From the NCBI GenBank assembly GCA_964392065.1, contig CAYMOG010000047.1:1-9411 (forward strand): a DNA stretch of 9,411 bases. The letters run 5' to 3'. Positions 1 to 7,325 of this stretch are shown here, in pieces; the stretch's first letter is position 1; each line of letters opens with the position of its first letter. The stretch is from JASBZA01 sp964392065 (GTDB taxonomy: Bacteria > Bacillota > Clostridia > Saccharofermentanales > Fastidiosipilaceae). Below the pieces are notes generated by a model that made no database searches, was not told where the DNA came from, and was given only the letters and a program-made list of their open reading frames with translations. A program made the position numbers and the translations under genes.

Positions 1-1823
1 ACATCACCTAACAGCACTGTTGTCTCAGTTTTCTTGATTAGTACTTGAGAAGGTGGATATGCGTTGATATAGCCTTCAACACCACTAGTATTCCTTACCT
101 TATACCATTGATCGGTTGCACCAGAAACTTGTTGTCCTGTAACACGTTCTAGTATCGTCACAATTTCATTATTAGCTACACCACCAACACGATTAGAGTT
201 CGTAGTAGCTTGCGCTCTCATGTTATATCCATTGGCAGAGGTGATTCGGAGTTGATCGCCTGTATTGCCGAAGGGTTTTTGTTCGCCAATATCATAATCT
301 TGATCATCGGTAGATGGTTGAGGAGAAGGTACAGAGTCAGGATAACGAGTGCCTGGATTAGGATAGCGGTATTGATCCATGTTTTGGAACACTGGGATTA
401 TAAAGGTATAACCTAAGTCTAGGGCGTCTGCTTTTACGTTAGAGCTATATTGCACGCTAGCTTCTGTAGCAGGTGCAAAAATGTTTCCCATATACTGATG
501 CCATACGTTCGCGCGTAGATTGTTTCTCGATGGGCGGAGGTTATATTTCATGTAGTAGTTCGAGTTTTGCCCTCTGTCCAAATAGGCTTCTTTGATAAAA
601 GTTATACCTCCGTAGATGGCCTTGTACTGTGTATCCCAGGGCAGAGAATAGCGCGCCATCACATTTGGAGACGTTACGCCGTTATTGTAACCCATAGCGT
701 AGAGTACAGCGTTTTTCTGTGGGTCAGATCCTTGATAGGCACCTATATTGAAAACATTATAGTAGTTGGCGTTAGGGTCAGCGGTTATACCGAGGAGGTT
801 GATTTCATCTTGGGAGATTTTGCGTGTTCCTTTGGCCGGGGCGGTCACAGTAAGGACGCCATTGTATCTTGTCTGAACTTCTGTAAGTATTCTACTGCCC
901 ACGAAGATTGGAGAAACGCCATGGGCCCTAGATGCAGAGATGATGCCAGGAATCATATTGAGTAAATCTTGATTGCCTGAGAACATGTATTGGAGCCTGC
1001 GTTCGGCAGGGGCATTTTCCACTTCACTCAGTTTTTCGAACATGAAAATGTATTTCTCCGTTAGCCAGTTACGAGGATCCATGGTGAATAACAGACCAGC
1101 GCGATTGGCCGCATACCATCCGCCAGCATCTTGTTGATTAGGATAGTTGAAATCTCTATATTCTCGGAAGTTATAAGGCACGATATTTCTTGCTGGATTC
1201 TCTAACTGGATAGTCGCAGCAAATTCTAGATCATAGTCATGGTAGACTGCTTCGAATTTCCAACTGGGATGGTCTCTATGCAGTACGTTTAATTGCTCAT
1301 GATAAGAGGATGGGAAAGCTTTTAAGACTTGCTGCCATTGGGCATCGGTATAAGCAGGTTTGCCTGTTTCATCGTCTGGTACATAAGGAGGAGGTGTAGG
1401 TGTAGGGGCCACTGTGGGCGTAGGAGCTGGGGTTGTTTCTTGGGTTTCTACAGGGATAATGTGCTGTTTACTGGTATCAGGATCCATTATGATATAGCCT
1501 GTGTTTTTATTTATTGTGGTTTTATACCAGATGTTACTGAAACCACTTACATTTTCGCCTTGAACGACATCTTCTACGATAAATGTTTGTCCTTGTAATA
1601 GGTATCCTAGTGAGGATGAGGATGTGCTTGTGCCTGTTCGAATGTTATAACCTCGTGGATTTCGGACTTCAATGGTATCGCCTACTTGGGCCTGGGCAAA
1701 AGTATTTAGAGTAGGGATAAGGCTTATGACAAAACTGAAAATTAACGTGAAGAGAATTCTTCTATATTTATTCATATTTCTTCTGGATAGCGTTTGTTGG
1801 CTGTGGTTTCTTACATCAGTCAT
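1..1823 (-). CDS. Exported GH73 beta-N-acetylglucosaminidase with SH3 domains (LytD-like), 3' end outside window
   Basis: Predicted to hydrolyse peptidoglycan glycan strands outside the cell. The frame is open for 607 codons and leaves the window with no stop. Residues 1-46 form a signal peptide: a long basic N-region, a hydrophobic core at about 23-40, and probable cleavage after TFAQA. Residues 47-115 resemble a bacterial SH3 domain. A Pro/Thr-rich linker follows (about 130-148). Residues 165-265 match the region that precedes the catalytic part in clostridial glucosaminidases (HPSWKFEAV, MDPRNWLTEKYIFMFEKLS). The GH73 core spans about 272-455, with SPIFVGSRILTEVQ carrying the presumed catalytic Glu315, then YYNVFNIGAY, YSLPWDTQYKAIYGG and WHQYMGNIFAP. 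A second SH3-like domain lies at about 523-596. The start at 1823 has AAGGAG six bases upstream; an in-frame ATG at 1775 has a poor site. It is transcribed divergently from rpiB. The family call is firm; the missing C-terminus may hold more wall-binding repeats. Confidence 0.9.
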   Translation of the reverse strand, partial: MTDVRNHSQQTLSRRNMNKYRRILFTLIFSFVISLIPTLNTFAQAQVGDTIEVRNPRGYNIRTGTSTSSSSLGYLLQGQTFIVEDVVQGENVSGFSNIWYKTTINKNTGYIIMDPDTSKQHIIPVETQETTPAPTPTVAPTPTPPPYVPDDETGKPAYTDAQWQQVLKAFPSSYHEQLNVLHRDHPSWKFEAVYHDYDLEFAATIQLENPARNIVPYNFREYRDFNYPNQQDAGGWYAANRAGLLFTMDPRNWLTEKYIFMFEKLSEVENAPAERRLQYMFSGNQDLLNMIPGIISASRAHGVSPIFVGSRILTEVQTRYNGVLTVTAPAKGTRKISQDEINLLGITADPNANYYNVFNIGAYQGSDPQKNAVLYAMGYNNGVTSPNVMARYSLPWDTQYKAIYGGITFIKEAYLDRGQNSNYYMKYNLRPSRNNLRANVWHQYMGNIFAPATEASVQYSSNVKADALDLGYTFIIPVFQNMDQYRYPNPGTRYPDSVPSPQPSTDDQDYDIGEQKPFGNTGDQLRITSANGYNMRAQATTNSNRVGGVANNEIVTILERVTGQQVSGATDQWYKVRNTSGVEGYINAYPPSQVLIKKTETTVLLGD

Positions 1824-1829
1824 GAGGGG

Positions 1830-1836
1830 CTCCTTC
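1830..1836 (-). promoter_or_regulatory. Ribosome binding site that decides the glucosaminidase start
   Basis: On the minus strand GAAGGAG lies six bases upstream of the ATG at 1823. The alternative in-frame ATG sixteen codons later is preceded only by a weak purine run. This favours the longer form, which has an extended basic signal-peptide N-region. Confidence 0.7.
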
Positions 1837-1895
1837 GTATAAGTGTATAAACTACATCTATTCATTACAGAAATATTACAAACAGATTCCATGCT

Positions 1896-1924
1896 ATTAT
1901 AAACACATTAATTAGATTTTGCCA
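1896..1924 (-). promoter_or_regulatory. Candidate sigma-A promoter for the glucosaminidase gene
   Basis: Minus strand reads TGGCAA (1919-1924), a 17-base spacer, then a perfect TATAAT (1896-1901). The -35 matches TTGACA at only three of six bases. It would give a leader of about 65 bases before the start at 1823. The -35 box overlaps a short inverted repeat, TTGCC-ac-GGCAA (1919-1930), which could be a regulator site or chance. Confidence 0.45.
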
Positions 1925-2117
1925 CGGCAAATAACTAAGAATTTGTGGTCTTTTATCCTATCTGGGAAATATTTACATTTTTTCTTCCGGCCAAAGCTCC
2001 AACTTCCCCTAAACCTGCTTCTCGCACATGACATTTCAATAACAAATAGGTGCTTTTGTGCATATATGTTAAAATGTTAGAAACAAATAAAAGCTTTAAA
2101 TTGTAGGAGGCTTTAGA

Positions 2118-2564
2118 ATGAAAATTGCTATAGGTGCAGACCATGGAGGGTTCGCGTTGAAGGAATCCATCCGTATAAATTTAGAAGAAAACGGTTATGA
2201 AGTTCTGGATAAAGGCGTGTACGATACGGATTCTGTAGACTATCCTGATATCGCTGTATCGACCTGTCAAGAGGTGCTGAACGGTAACGCGGATAAGGCC
2301 ATTTTAATTTGTGGAACTGGAATTGGTATTAGCATCGCCGCGAATAAGATAAAGGGTATCCGTTGTGCCTTATGTGCTGAATCCTACAGTGCGAAGATGG
2401 CTTCACGCCACAATAACGCAAATGTGATTGCCTTGGGTGGAAGAACTTGTGGTAGTGCCTTGGCTTGGGACATCGTAGAGGCTTTTTTGACCAGTGAATT
2501 TGAAGCAGGTCGTCACCAGAGACGTGTGCATAAAATCAATAATTTGGAGGATAGTGCTTGTTAG
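2118..2564 (+). CDS. rpiB: Ribose-5-phosphate isomerase B (RpiB/LacA/LacB family)
   Basis: Cytosolic aldose-ketose isomerase interconverting ribose 5-phosphate and ribulose 5-phosphate in the non-oxidative pentose phosphate pathway. At 148 residues it has the usual family length. It opens with MKIAIGADHGG (Asp8, His9). It has the active-site loop CGTGIGISIAANK with catalytic Cys65 and Thr67, then SRHNNANV with His98, and GGRTCG. The C-terminal phosphate-binding residues Arg132, His133 and Arg136 fall at the positions known from E. coli RpiB. These features favour RpiB over the LacA/LacB galactose-6-phosphate isomerases, which work as a heteromer, and no lac genes are nearby. The ATG has a strong AGGAGG seven bases upstream. 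It is the first gene of an apparent operon; the next coding region starts 34 bases after its stop. Confidence 0.95.
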   Translation: MKIAIGADHGGFALKESIRINLEENGYEVLDKGVYDTDSVDYPDIAVSTCQEVLNGNADKAILICGTGIGISIAANKIKGIRCALCAESYSAKMASRHNNANVIALGGRTCGSALAWDIVEAFLTSEFEAGRHQRRVHKINNLEDSAC

Positions 2565-2576
2565 CTCGAAGTCGAG
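2565..2576 (+). repeat. Short inverted repeat right after the rpiB stop
   Basis: CTCGA-AG-TCGAG begins one base after the rpiB stop codon. As RNA it could form only a 4-bp stem with a 4-base loop. There is no T-run after it, so it is not a factor-independent terminator. It sits in the 34-base gap before a gene that lacks a Shine-Dalgarno sequence. Confidence 0.35.
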
Positions 2577-2598
2577 TACACACTACACAATGTTTTAA

Positions 2599-5500
2599 AT
2601 GAGTAGAGAAGATCTTAGAAATGTTTTGGGCTTCTGGCATTATCAAATGCATTTTTCGGCCAAAGAAGTCCTGTTGTCTCCTGAACACATCGTCAATCCT
2701 AGCGTCTTACCCTGGGAAGAACAACAACTTGAAGAGGATAGGCTTCTCTTCGCGGTTAAGGGGTCGGCCAAGGGGCTTTGGCCTGAGCACTATTTACCAT
2801 TACCTCAAGGTGAAATGTTTAGAGATATTGAGGTGTATTTATATAATTTAGCACTAGATGGTGCTGGACGGTATAGAGTAGGTACATTTACACTTAATCC
2901 GTATGTATGGGCGATGGCGAAGTTGTCCCATGAAGAATCGTCCGATGAAGCCGTAAGTTTTCAAGCAATTCGCAGTGTGGAAGAACAAATTGATGAGGAG
3001 CTAACGACTTCTAATCCTGTTTTTACAAGAGGCATAATTCATTCACTTAATAAAAGTATATATACATTATTTTATGCGCATACAGGCCATATGGATCTAG
3101 AAGACTTCGTCTTAGATTCTCTACATTATGAGAAGAGAGATCGGTACTGGGCAAGGCAAGAAGCGTATTTAAGAGACTTCCGTACGATCGCGTCCCGTGT
3201 AGATACGAGTGAGCCACTTGCACACTATATTTTGCGAAGAGGCCTCTATGAAGACGCGCAGATATGGAATCTAGAGGATCCCACTCTGTGGAAAAATAGA
3301 ATGAATCCGAGTTGCTATTCACCTGTTGCATGGCCACGTAAAGGGTATGCGAATTTAGCCCAGCAATGGATTCTCAATGATATTTTTCAGTCCGATGCGA
3401 GGCGATCCCTTCTGGCATATCAAGCACCAGAGGGTAGTGGTAGACGTGTTCTAGTCGAAGATAGAATCGCTCAGAATATGTATATAAGAGCCCTTGTATT
3501 GAGAGATTTAAGCAAGGTTCCAGACGCCTTCACCATGAGGCGCTTCCAGGAGGCACCGGACAATTACTCAGCGAATTACTATGCGCCCATTTCTAGTATA
3601 GGTAGTGAGGTATTGACTGTAGTTCATGCTCAGCAAGAACGCTTGCAAGCGTATCATCGAGAACTCTTAGAGAGTACGAACTTAGCTGCACAGGAGAGCC
3701 ATGCCCAAGCGTTTCGCCGCGGGCGTGATCGGGACGTGTATTTCGGGGCTTTGGCCAAAGATTTATATGGCTTAAATGCCCAGAGTTTGAGCGCAGTTTA
3801 CATCGAGAATGAAGCGGATTTATTAAGTTTGGTAGAGAAGGTGCAAGCTTACTTGGATAAGAAATCTTCCTATTGGGCTGGATTAGAGAGCCAAGGGCAA
3901 GGGCCACTGAGTTTCATCGAGGCTAAGAAACGCTTCTCGGTGATAGAGAGCAAAGTTTCCAAGAAACTAGAGGAAATGAAAGAAGCCTATCAGGCGTGTG
4001 AAGAGATGAGCGTTCTCAAGTTACGTATTGATGGCTTGCTAGAAGAACAGGATTATCTAAAAGACGCTATCTTGGAATTAGATAGCAAAGGCGATAAGTT
4101 AGATCTAGAAATTCAGGGCTTAGAAGAGAGCTTACGCTGGCGAGAGGAAGATCTAGAAGATTACAAGTTGCAGATGAAAGGTCTAAATAAATTACTCTAC
4201 ACCTTCTTCCGCATAGGTCCTTATAAAAACGGCATTGAATCTCTAGAAGAAAAAGTGCGTATTACAGCTGCAGCTCTAGGTGTGCAGCGTAAAGCCAAAC
4301 AAGAACATGCAGTCCTATTACACGATAAGAATGTACAAGAAGAGCTTCTTGCTAAACAGATTTTCTTACAAGAGGAAAAGGTGCGTGAGCTGGAACCTAA
4401 GCACAAGAAGCAAAAGGATTTATTAGGTAGTCATTATGCAGATTACGCCTTCTATCAAAATCTCCATACGGAAGAAGTGCAAGACGCTTTGCCCTGGATG
4501 GATGAGGAGCTTGCTGCTTTGCGTGAAGAATTGTATGCGGCAGCTTTGGACTTAAATAAATCTTTCATTCTTGAGTCGACGGAAATCAAGGCCAATATGA
4601 ATCGTTTAGAACTCATGTTAAGAGGTAAGTTCACCAATCCCGAAGACCGTGAAGACAGTATCTCTGTACTCTTGAATACCTTACGTTTAATTGTACCTGC
4701 ACTCTATATTCCTCTGCATTTTCTCTTGGAATTAGAAGTGCATTGTGGCAAGGAAGCCCTGGGCAATGTCCTATACTTAAATGCTGAGAAACATCATCCT
4801 TATCAGCTTCTAAGTCTGTTCTGGCGGTCTCGTCAATCCATTGTTCTATCCGATCATTTGAGTATGCGAACAACGAAACATTTCCTCTCACCTGTAGACT
4901 ATTATTTACAAGAACAGTTCAGCTTAGATAGTAGATATTTAGATATGCGGATGGCCGCTTCAGACTTCCTCTTACCACTTAATCAGACATTGATTTCTCT
5001 AGGGGATACGGTGGTTCCATTTAGTTTACGCTTCTTATATGAGAAGTCCGAGCCGATTTATTCTCTCGATAATGTTTTATGTTGGGGAAACCAATTGATA
5101 GGTCACCCCATGCCACTCGAAAACAAGAAGGGGGACTTCCTGACACAAACCGATTGGCTTGAAATCGGCGGTGATGCCGTTGAAGGCACTATGTTTGTGC
5201 CCAATGAAGCCAAAGCACTCAGCGAAATGCTTCTTCGCTATGTCCAAGAATATAAGCGACTACCCACTGTTAAAATTTATATATTTTTTCCTAGTGTATG
5301 GGATGGATTTAACACCTATATTGATGAACACTGGCTGTCTGAAAACAGTGACTTCTTAAACTCTATTTCGGTCCAGGCCATCGACCGCTGGCGTCAAGAA
5401 CACGTCTTACTCCTCAAAGAATGGAATGGTCTCGTGTCGGATGAAGTGGTTTTCTTATGCGGAGGCGATCAGAGTGAGAAGACTCTAGTGGAAAAACGCT

Positions 5501-6060
5501 TCTGGCATGACCCCAAAGCATTACACACTATGTTTAGCGTTGCATCTAGGAAATTCCTGATGATCGCAGATGCCGATCTCTGGGGAGATAGTCATGCTAT
5601 GCAGCGCGTGTTTGTGCGGTTAAGTAAGGACATTCCAAGTCAAGGCTTAAATAAGAAATATATTTATTTCTATCCTACAAGTGAGAGTTTAGAGGATAAA
5701 GAGTATATAGAAACCGATCAGTATTATAGTTCACCAGAAGATCGGGCGATTATTCGCATGAAGAAAATGTTTCCTGATCTCGTCGAAATTAATACGAGTA
5801 ATGTTTTATTAGTCAAATCAAATGCCGATAATTTCTTAGAAACTACGCGCAAGGGTATGGAAGATTTACTTGAAGAACTCGAGCGACTTAGCATGAAAAC
5901 GTGTACCATTGTCACGAATCAAGAATGGATATGTACCTATCTAGGTCATGGGCATGACGAATCCGCCGCGAATACTACTATCCAATGTTCTGCTGCGTCT
6001 CGAGTGGAATACCACCGGGTAGGTAAGGCCTGGATTGTAGGGAAAATAGAAAACATTTAG
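2599..6060 (+). CDS. Large SF1 (DNA2/NAM7-like) helicase-related protein with degenerate ATPase motifs and a coiled coil
   Basis: 1153 residues, probably cytoplasmic; function unknown. The order of recognisable segments follows COG1112-type SF1 helicases: an N-terminal NVLGFWH segment (8-14), SPVAWPRKGYANLAQQW before the P-loop (241-257), a P-loop equivalent APEGSGRR (276-283), a charged coiled coil (about 440-605), a Walker B region NVLYLNAEKHH (723-733), SDHLS (751-755) where GDPxQ is expected, and VVFLCGG (950-956) then DPKALHTMFSVASRKFLMIADADLW (971-995) at motifs V-VI. Key residues appear replaced: Walker A Lys/Thr by Arg282/Arg283, Walker B Asp-Glu by Asn728-Ala729, and motif VI TRAR by VASR. 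It is therefore probably unable to hydrolyse ATP. Residues from about 1010 form a C-terminal region I do not recognise. The frame is unbroken, which argues against a pseudogene. ATG 2599 lacks a Shine-Dalgarno site but an in-frame TAA abuts it upstream. Homology is from memory; the dead-enzyme reading is inference. Confidence 0.75.
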   Translation: MSREDLRNVLGFWHYQMHFSAKEVLLSPEHIVNPSVLPWEEQQLEEDRLLFAVKGSAKGLWPEHYLPLPQGEMFRDIEVYLYNLALDGAGRYRVGTFTLNPYVWAMAKLSHEESSDEAVSFQAIRSVEEQIDEELTTSNPVFTRGIIHSLNKSIYTLFYAHTGHMDLEDFVLDSLHYEKRDRYWARQEAYLRDFRTIASRVDTSEPLAHYILRRGLYEDAQIWNLEDPTLWKNRMNPSCYSPVAWPRKGYANLAQQWILNDIFQSDARRSLLAYQAPEGSGRRVLVEDRIAQNMYIRALVLRDLSKVPDAFTMRRFQEAPDNYSANYYAPISSIGSEVLTVVHAQQERLQAYHRELLESTNLAAQESHAQAFRRGRDRDVYFGALAKDLYGLNAQSLSAVYIENEADLLSLVEKVQAYLDKKSSYWAGLESQGQGPLSFIEAKKRFSVIESKVSKKLEEMKEAYQACEEMSVLKLRIDGLLEEQDYLKDAILELDSKGDKLDLEIQGLEESLRWREEDLEDYKLQMKGLNKLLYTFFRIGPYKNGIESLEEKVRITAAALGVQRKAKQEHAVLLHDKNVQEELLAKQIFLQEEKVRELEPKHKKQKDLLGSHYADYAFYQNLHTEEVQDALPWMDEELAALREELYAAALDLNKSFILESTEIKANMNRLELMLRGKFTNPEDREDSISVLLNTLRLIVPALYIPLHFLLELEVHCGKEALGNVLYLNAEKHHPYQLLSLFWRSRQSIVLSDHLSMRTTKHFLSPVDYYLQEQFSLDSRYLDMRMAASDFLLPLNQTLISLGDTVVPFSLRFLYEKSEPIYSLDNVLCWGNQLIGHPMPLENKKGDFLTQTDWLEIGGDAVEGTMFVPNEAKALSEMLLRYVQEYKRLPTVKIYIFFPSVWDGFNTYIDEHWLSENSDFLNSISVQAIDRWRQEHVLLLKEWNGLVSDEVVFLCGGDQSEKTLVEKRFWHDPKALHTMFSVASRKFLMIADADLWGDSHAMQRVFVRLSKDIPSQGLNKKYIYFYPTSESLEDKEYIETDQYYSSPEDRAIIRMKKMFPDLVEINTSNVLLVKSNADNFLETTRKGMEDLLEELERLSMKTCTIVTNQEWICTYLGHGHDESAANTTIQCSAASRVEYHRVGKAWIVGKIENI

Positions 6061-6102
6061 CCAGTATGGGAATTTCAGAGTAGAGCTTGTGCTTATGAAT
6101 TG

Positions 6103-6110
6103 AAGGAGAG
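6103..6110 (+). promoter_or_regulatory. Ribosome binding site that decides the thioesterase start
   Basis: AAGGAGAG lies seven bases before ATG 6118. An in-frame TTG at 6100 would place this site inside the coding region, so the shorter form starting MEVGLQ is preferred. Confidence 0.8.
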
Positions 6111-6117
6111 TAGACCC

Positions 6118-6507
6118 ATGGAAGTAGGATTACAACATACAATGGACTTTCTCGTAGAGAGAAAACACTTAGCCAGCAGTCTGGGTTCAGGTGAACTGGA
6201 CGTATTGGGTACGCCTGCCCTATTGGCGTTCATAGAGGAGTGCTGTTGGCGGGCTTTGGCCAGCGGAATTTCGGATGAAGAAACGTCTGTGGGGACCCTA
6301 ACGGATTTCACGCATTTGAAACCATCGCCATTAGGAGCAAACGTTCAATGCAGAGTGGAGCTTGTAGAAGTGGATAGACGCCGCGTGGTTTTCCAAGTAG
6401 AGGCTGTAGATGACCAGGGTAAGATTTGTCAGGGTAAACTGGAAAGGTTCATCGTAAATAGGGACAAGTTTATGGGCAAGGTTATTCAAGGAGAAGGCAC
6501 ATTATAG
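6118..6507 (+). CDS. FlK-type hotdog-fold acyl-CoA thioesterase
   Basis: 129 residues, a single hotdog domain, expected to act as a soluble oligomer hydrolysing an acyl-CoA thioester. Thr32 (LGTPALL), Glu40 (FIEECCW) and His66 (FTHLKPS) have the same spacing, 8 then 26 residues, as the catalytic Thr42/Glu50/His76 of the Streptomyces fluoroacetyl-CoA thioesterase FlK. Gly59 matches FlK Gly69 at the same offset. The family is broad and most members are not fluoroacetate-specific, so the substrate is unknown. ATG 6118 is chosen for its AAGGAG site. It lies 57 bases after the helicase-like gene with no promoter that I can see, so it is probably the last gene of the rpiB operon. It converges on the Crp/Fnr gene 29 bases away, and no terminator hairpin is visible between them. 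Confidence 0.85.
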   Translation: MEVGLQHTMDFLVERKHLASSLGSGELDVLGTPALLAFIEECCWRALASGISDEETSVGTLTDFTHLKPSPLGANVQCRVELVEVDRRRVVFQVEAVDDQGKICQGKLERFIVNRDKFMGKVIQGEGTL

Positions 6508-6536
6508 AGCGCGGTAGGACTAGAGGAGCATGTGGT

Positions 6537-7226
6537 TTATAGGAGTTTTTCTCTAAGGGCTTCCATGTTCTTGATTAGGAAATCGCCCTTGGGATAAGCT
6601 TCTAGAATACCTTCCTTCTCGAATTGATGGATCTTGCGACTCATGGTTTCCCGAGTAATTCCTGCGTAAGAGCCCATTTCTTCACGATTTAAGTTGCTCT
6701 CTAGGGTAATCCCTTCGTTAGTCTCTATGCCGAATCGATTGCACATGTGTAAGAGTACTTTGGCCACACGTTGATCGGCATTGGGCGTGGACAAGACATC
6801 GACTTGGCTCTCTGAGAAACGGATACGTTCATAGGCCATGTCTAAGACGTGAAGCATGAAGGCCTCTTCTTTCAACAAGAAATTATGAAAATCTTGTTGG
6901 GTAATGGTAATGACAAAGGTATCAACCAGGGCAACACCTGTATAAGCGTAATAATCTCCAGATAGAATATTAAGCCCCCCCACAAACTCACCATTCTTAT
7001 AGATATATAAGATTTGTTCTCTACCATCGCCTAGCTGTGCAGAGATTTTCATACTTCCTCTGTAAATGATATACATAAAATTGGCAGGTTCACCGGCAGA
7101 GAAAATGGTTTCTCCTTTTGCCACGGCGAAGATTCGCACTCTATGCTTAATTTGCTCATAGATTTCTTCATTAATATGGGCCAAAAGCGCAACTGCCTTA
7201 TAATTCGTTAATTCATATCCTTCCAT
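6537..7226 (-). CDS. Crp/Fnr-family transcriptional regulator
   Basis: 229 residues. A cyclic-nucleotide-binding-like beta barrel covers about 12-115 (KGETIFSAGEPANFMYIIYRGSMKI, GREQILYIYKNGEFVGGLNILSG). A long dimer helix lies at about 118-145. A C-terminal winged helix-turn-helix (about 150-215) contains LNREEMGSYAGITRETMSRKI. The recognition helix TRETMSRK keeps the Glu/Ser/Arg pattern of FNR-type DNA readers. The cAMP-contact Arg-Ser pair of CRP is absent from the GEFVGGL segment. There is only one cysteine (Cys162), so no Fnr-type iron-sulfur cluster. Its signal is therefore unknown; haem, a small ligand or redox input remain open. Minus-strand GAGG seven bases before the ATG serves as ribosome binding site. 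It is divergent from trpS. The family call is secure; targets and ligand are not deducible. Confidence 0.92.
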   Translation of the reverse strand: MEGYELTNYKAVALLAHINEEIYEQIKHRVRIFAVAKGETIFSAGEPANFMYIIYRGSMKISAQLGDGREQILYIYKNGEFVGGLNILSGDYYAYTGVALVDTFVITITQQDFHNFLLKEEAFMLHVLDMAYERIRFSESQVDVLSTPNADQRVAKVLLHMCNRFGIETNEGITLESNLNREEMGSYAGITRETMSRKIHQFEKEGILEAYPKGDFLIKNMEALREKLL

Positions 7227-7238
7227 AGGGAACCTCTA

Positions 7239-7251
7239 TTTCACATGTAAA
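7239..7251. promoter_or_regulatory. Possible operator for the Crp/Fnr regulator (imperfect palindrome)
   Basis: TTTCACATGTAAA is centred on the perfect palindrome ACATGT with one mismatched pair, then two further A-T pairs. It contains a TGTGA half-site on the minus strand. It lies between the regulator's own probable -10 and its start codon, a fitting place for autorepression. It is short and AT-flanked, so chance cannot be excluded. Confidence 0.3.
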
Positions 7252-7260
7252 CTTAAATCA

Positions 7261-7291
7261 ATTTTACCAATTTTCAGACAAAAGCCTGTAA
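7261..7291 (-). promoter_or_regulatory. Candidate promoter of the Crp/Fnr gene
   Basis: Minus strand shows TTACAG (7286-7291), a 19-base spacer, then TAAAAT (7261-7266) preceded by TGG, which gives an extended -10. The spacer is longer than ideal. The predicted transcript would start around 7254, about 28 bases before the start codon. Confidence 0.4.
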
Positions 7292-7319
7292 GATAATCCC
7301 TGTAGTAGCAAAAATCCTT

Positions 7320-7325
7320 TATAAT
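7320..7325 (+). promoter_or_regulatory. -10 element of the trpS promoter
   Basis: A perfect TATAAT with no convincing -35 at 16-18 bases upstream (the sequence there reads TCCCTG). It would put the transcript start near 7332, leaving a leader of under 30 bases. That is far too short for a T-box or a trp-sensing leader. Confidence 0.5.

Larger units (their letters stand above)
1824..2117. other. Divergent intergenic region between glucosaminidase gene and rpiB
   Basis: This 294-base AT-rich gap holds the glucosaminidase promoter on the left. On the right it holds the rpiB leader, with AGGAGG at 2105-2110 seven bases before ATG 2118. For rpiB the best -10 I see is TAAAAT (2070-2075), without a recognisable -35 at normal spacing, so its promoter is uncertain. 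A more GC-rich patch around 1985-2025 has no assigned role. I find no factor-independent terminator, known riboswitch or RNA gene here. Confidence 0.6.

Noticed and set aside
210..1598. Several plus-strand frames of 68-132 codons opposite the glucosaminidase
   Set aside because: They lie antisense to a continuous 607-codon GH73 frame with recognisable domains and have no plausible ribosome binding sites or family motifs.
1953..2144. 63-codon minus-strand open frame overlapping the rpiB start
   Set aside because: No ribosome binding site, its start lies inside rpiB, and most of it is low-complexity AT-rich sequence. Only its last ~25 codons look protein-like, and that is recorded as a low-interest finding rather than a gene.
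2621..2851. 76-codon plus-strand frame starting just inside the helicase-like gene
   Set aside because: It has a weak purine-rich site upstream, but the peptide resembles no family and the overlapping 1153-codon frame carries clear conserved segments. It is a shadow frame.
2599..6060. Helicase-like protein as part of a known anti-phage defence island
   Set aside because: Neighbours are housekeeping genes (rpiB, thioesterase, Crp/Fnr, trpS). There is no nuclease, methylase, phospholipase-D-like or toxin domain visible in the gene or next to it.
6508..6536. Bidirectional terminator between the convergent thioesterase and Crp/Fnr genes
   Set aside because: The 29-base gap and its flanks show no GC-rich hairpin followed by a T-run in either direction.
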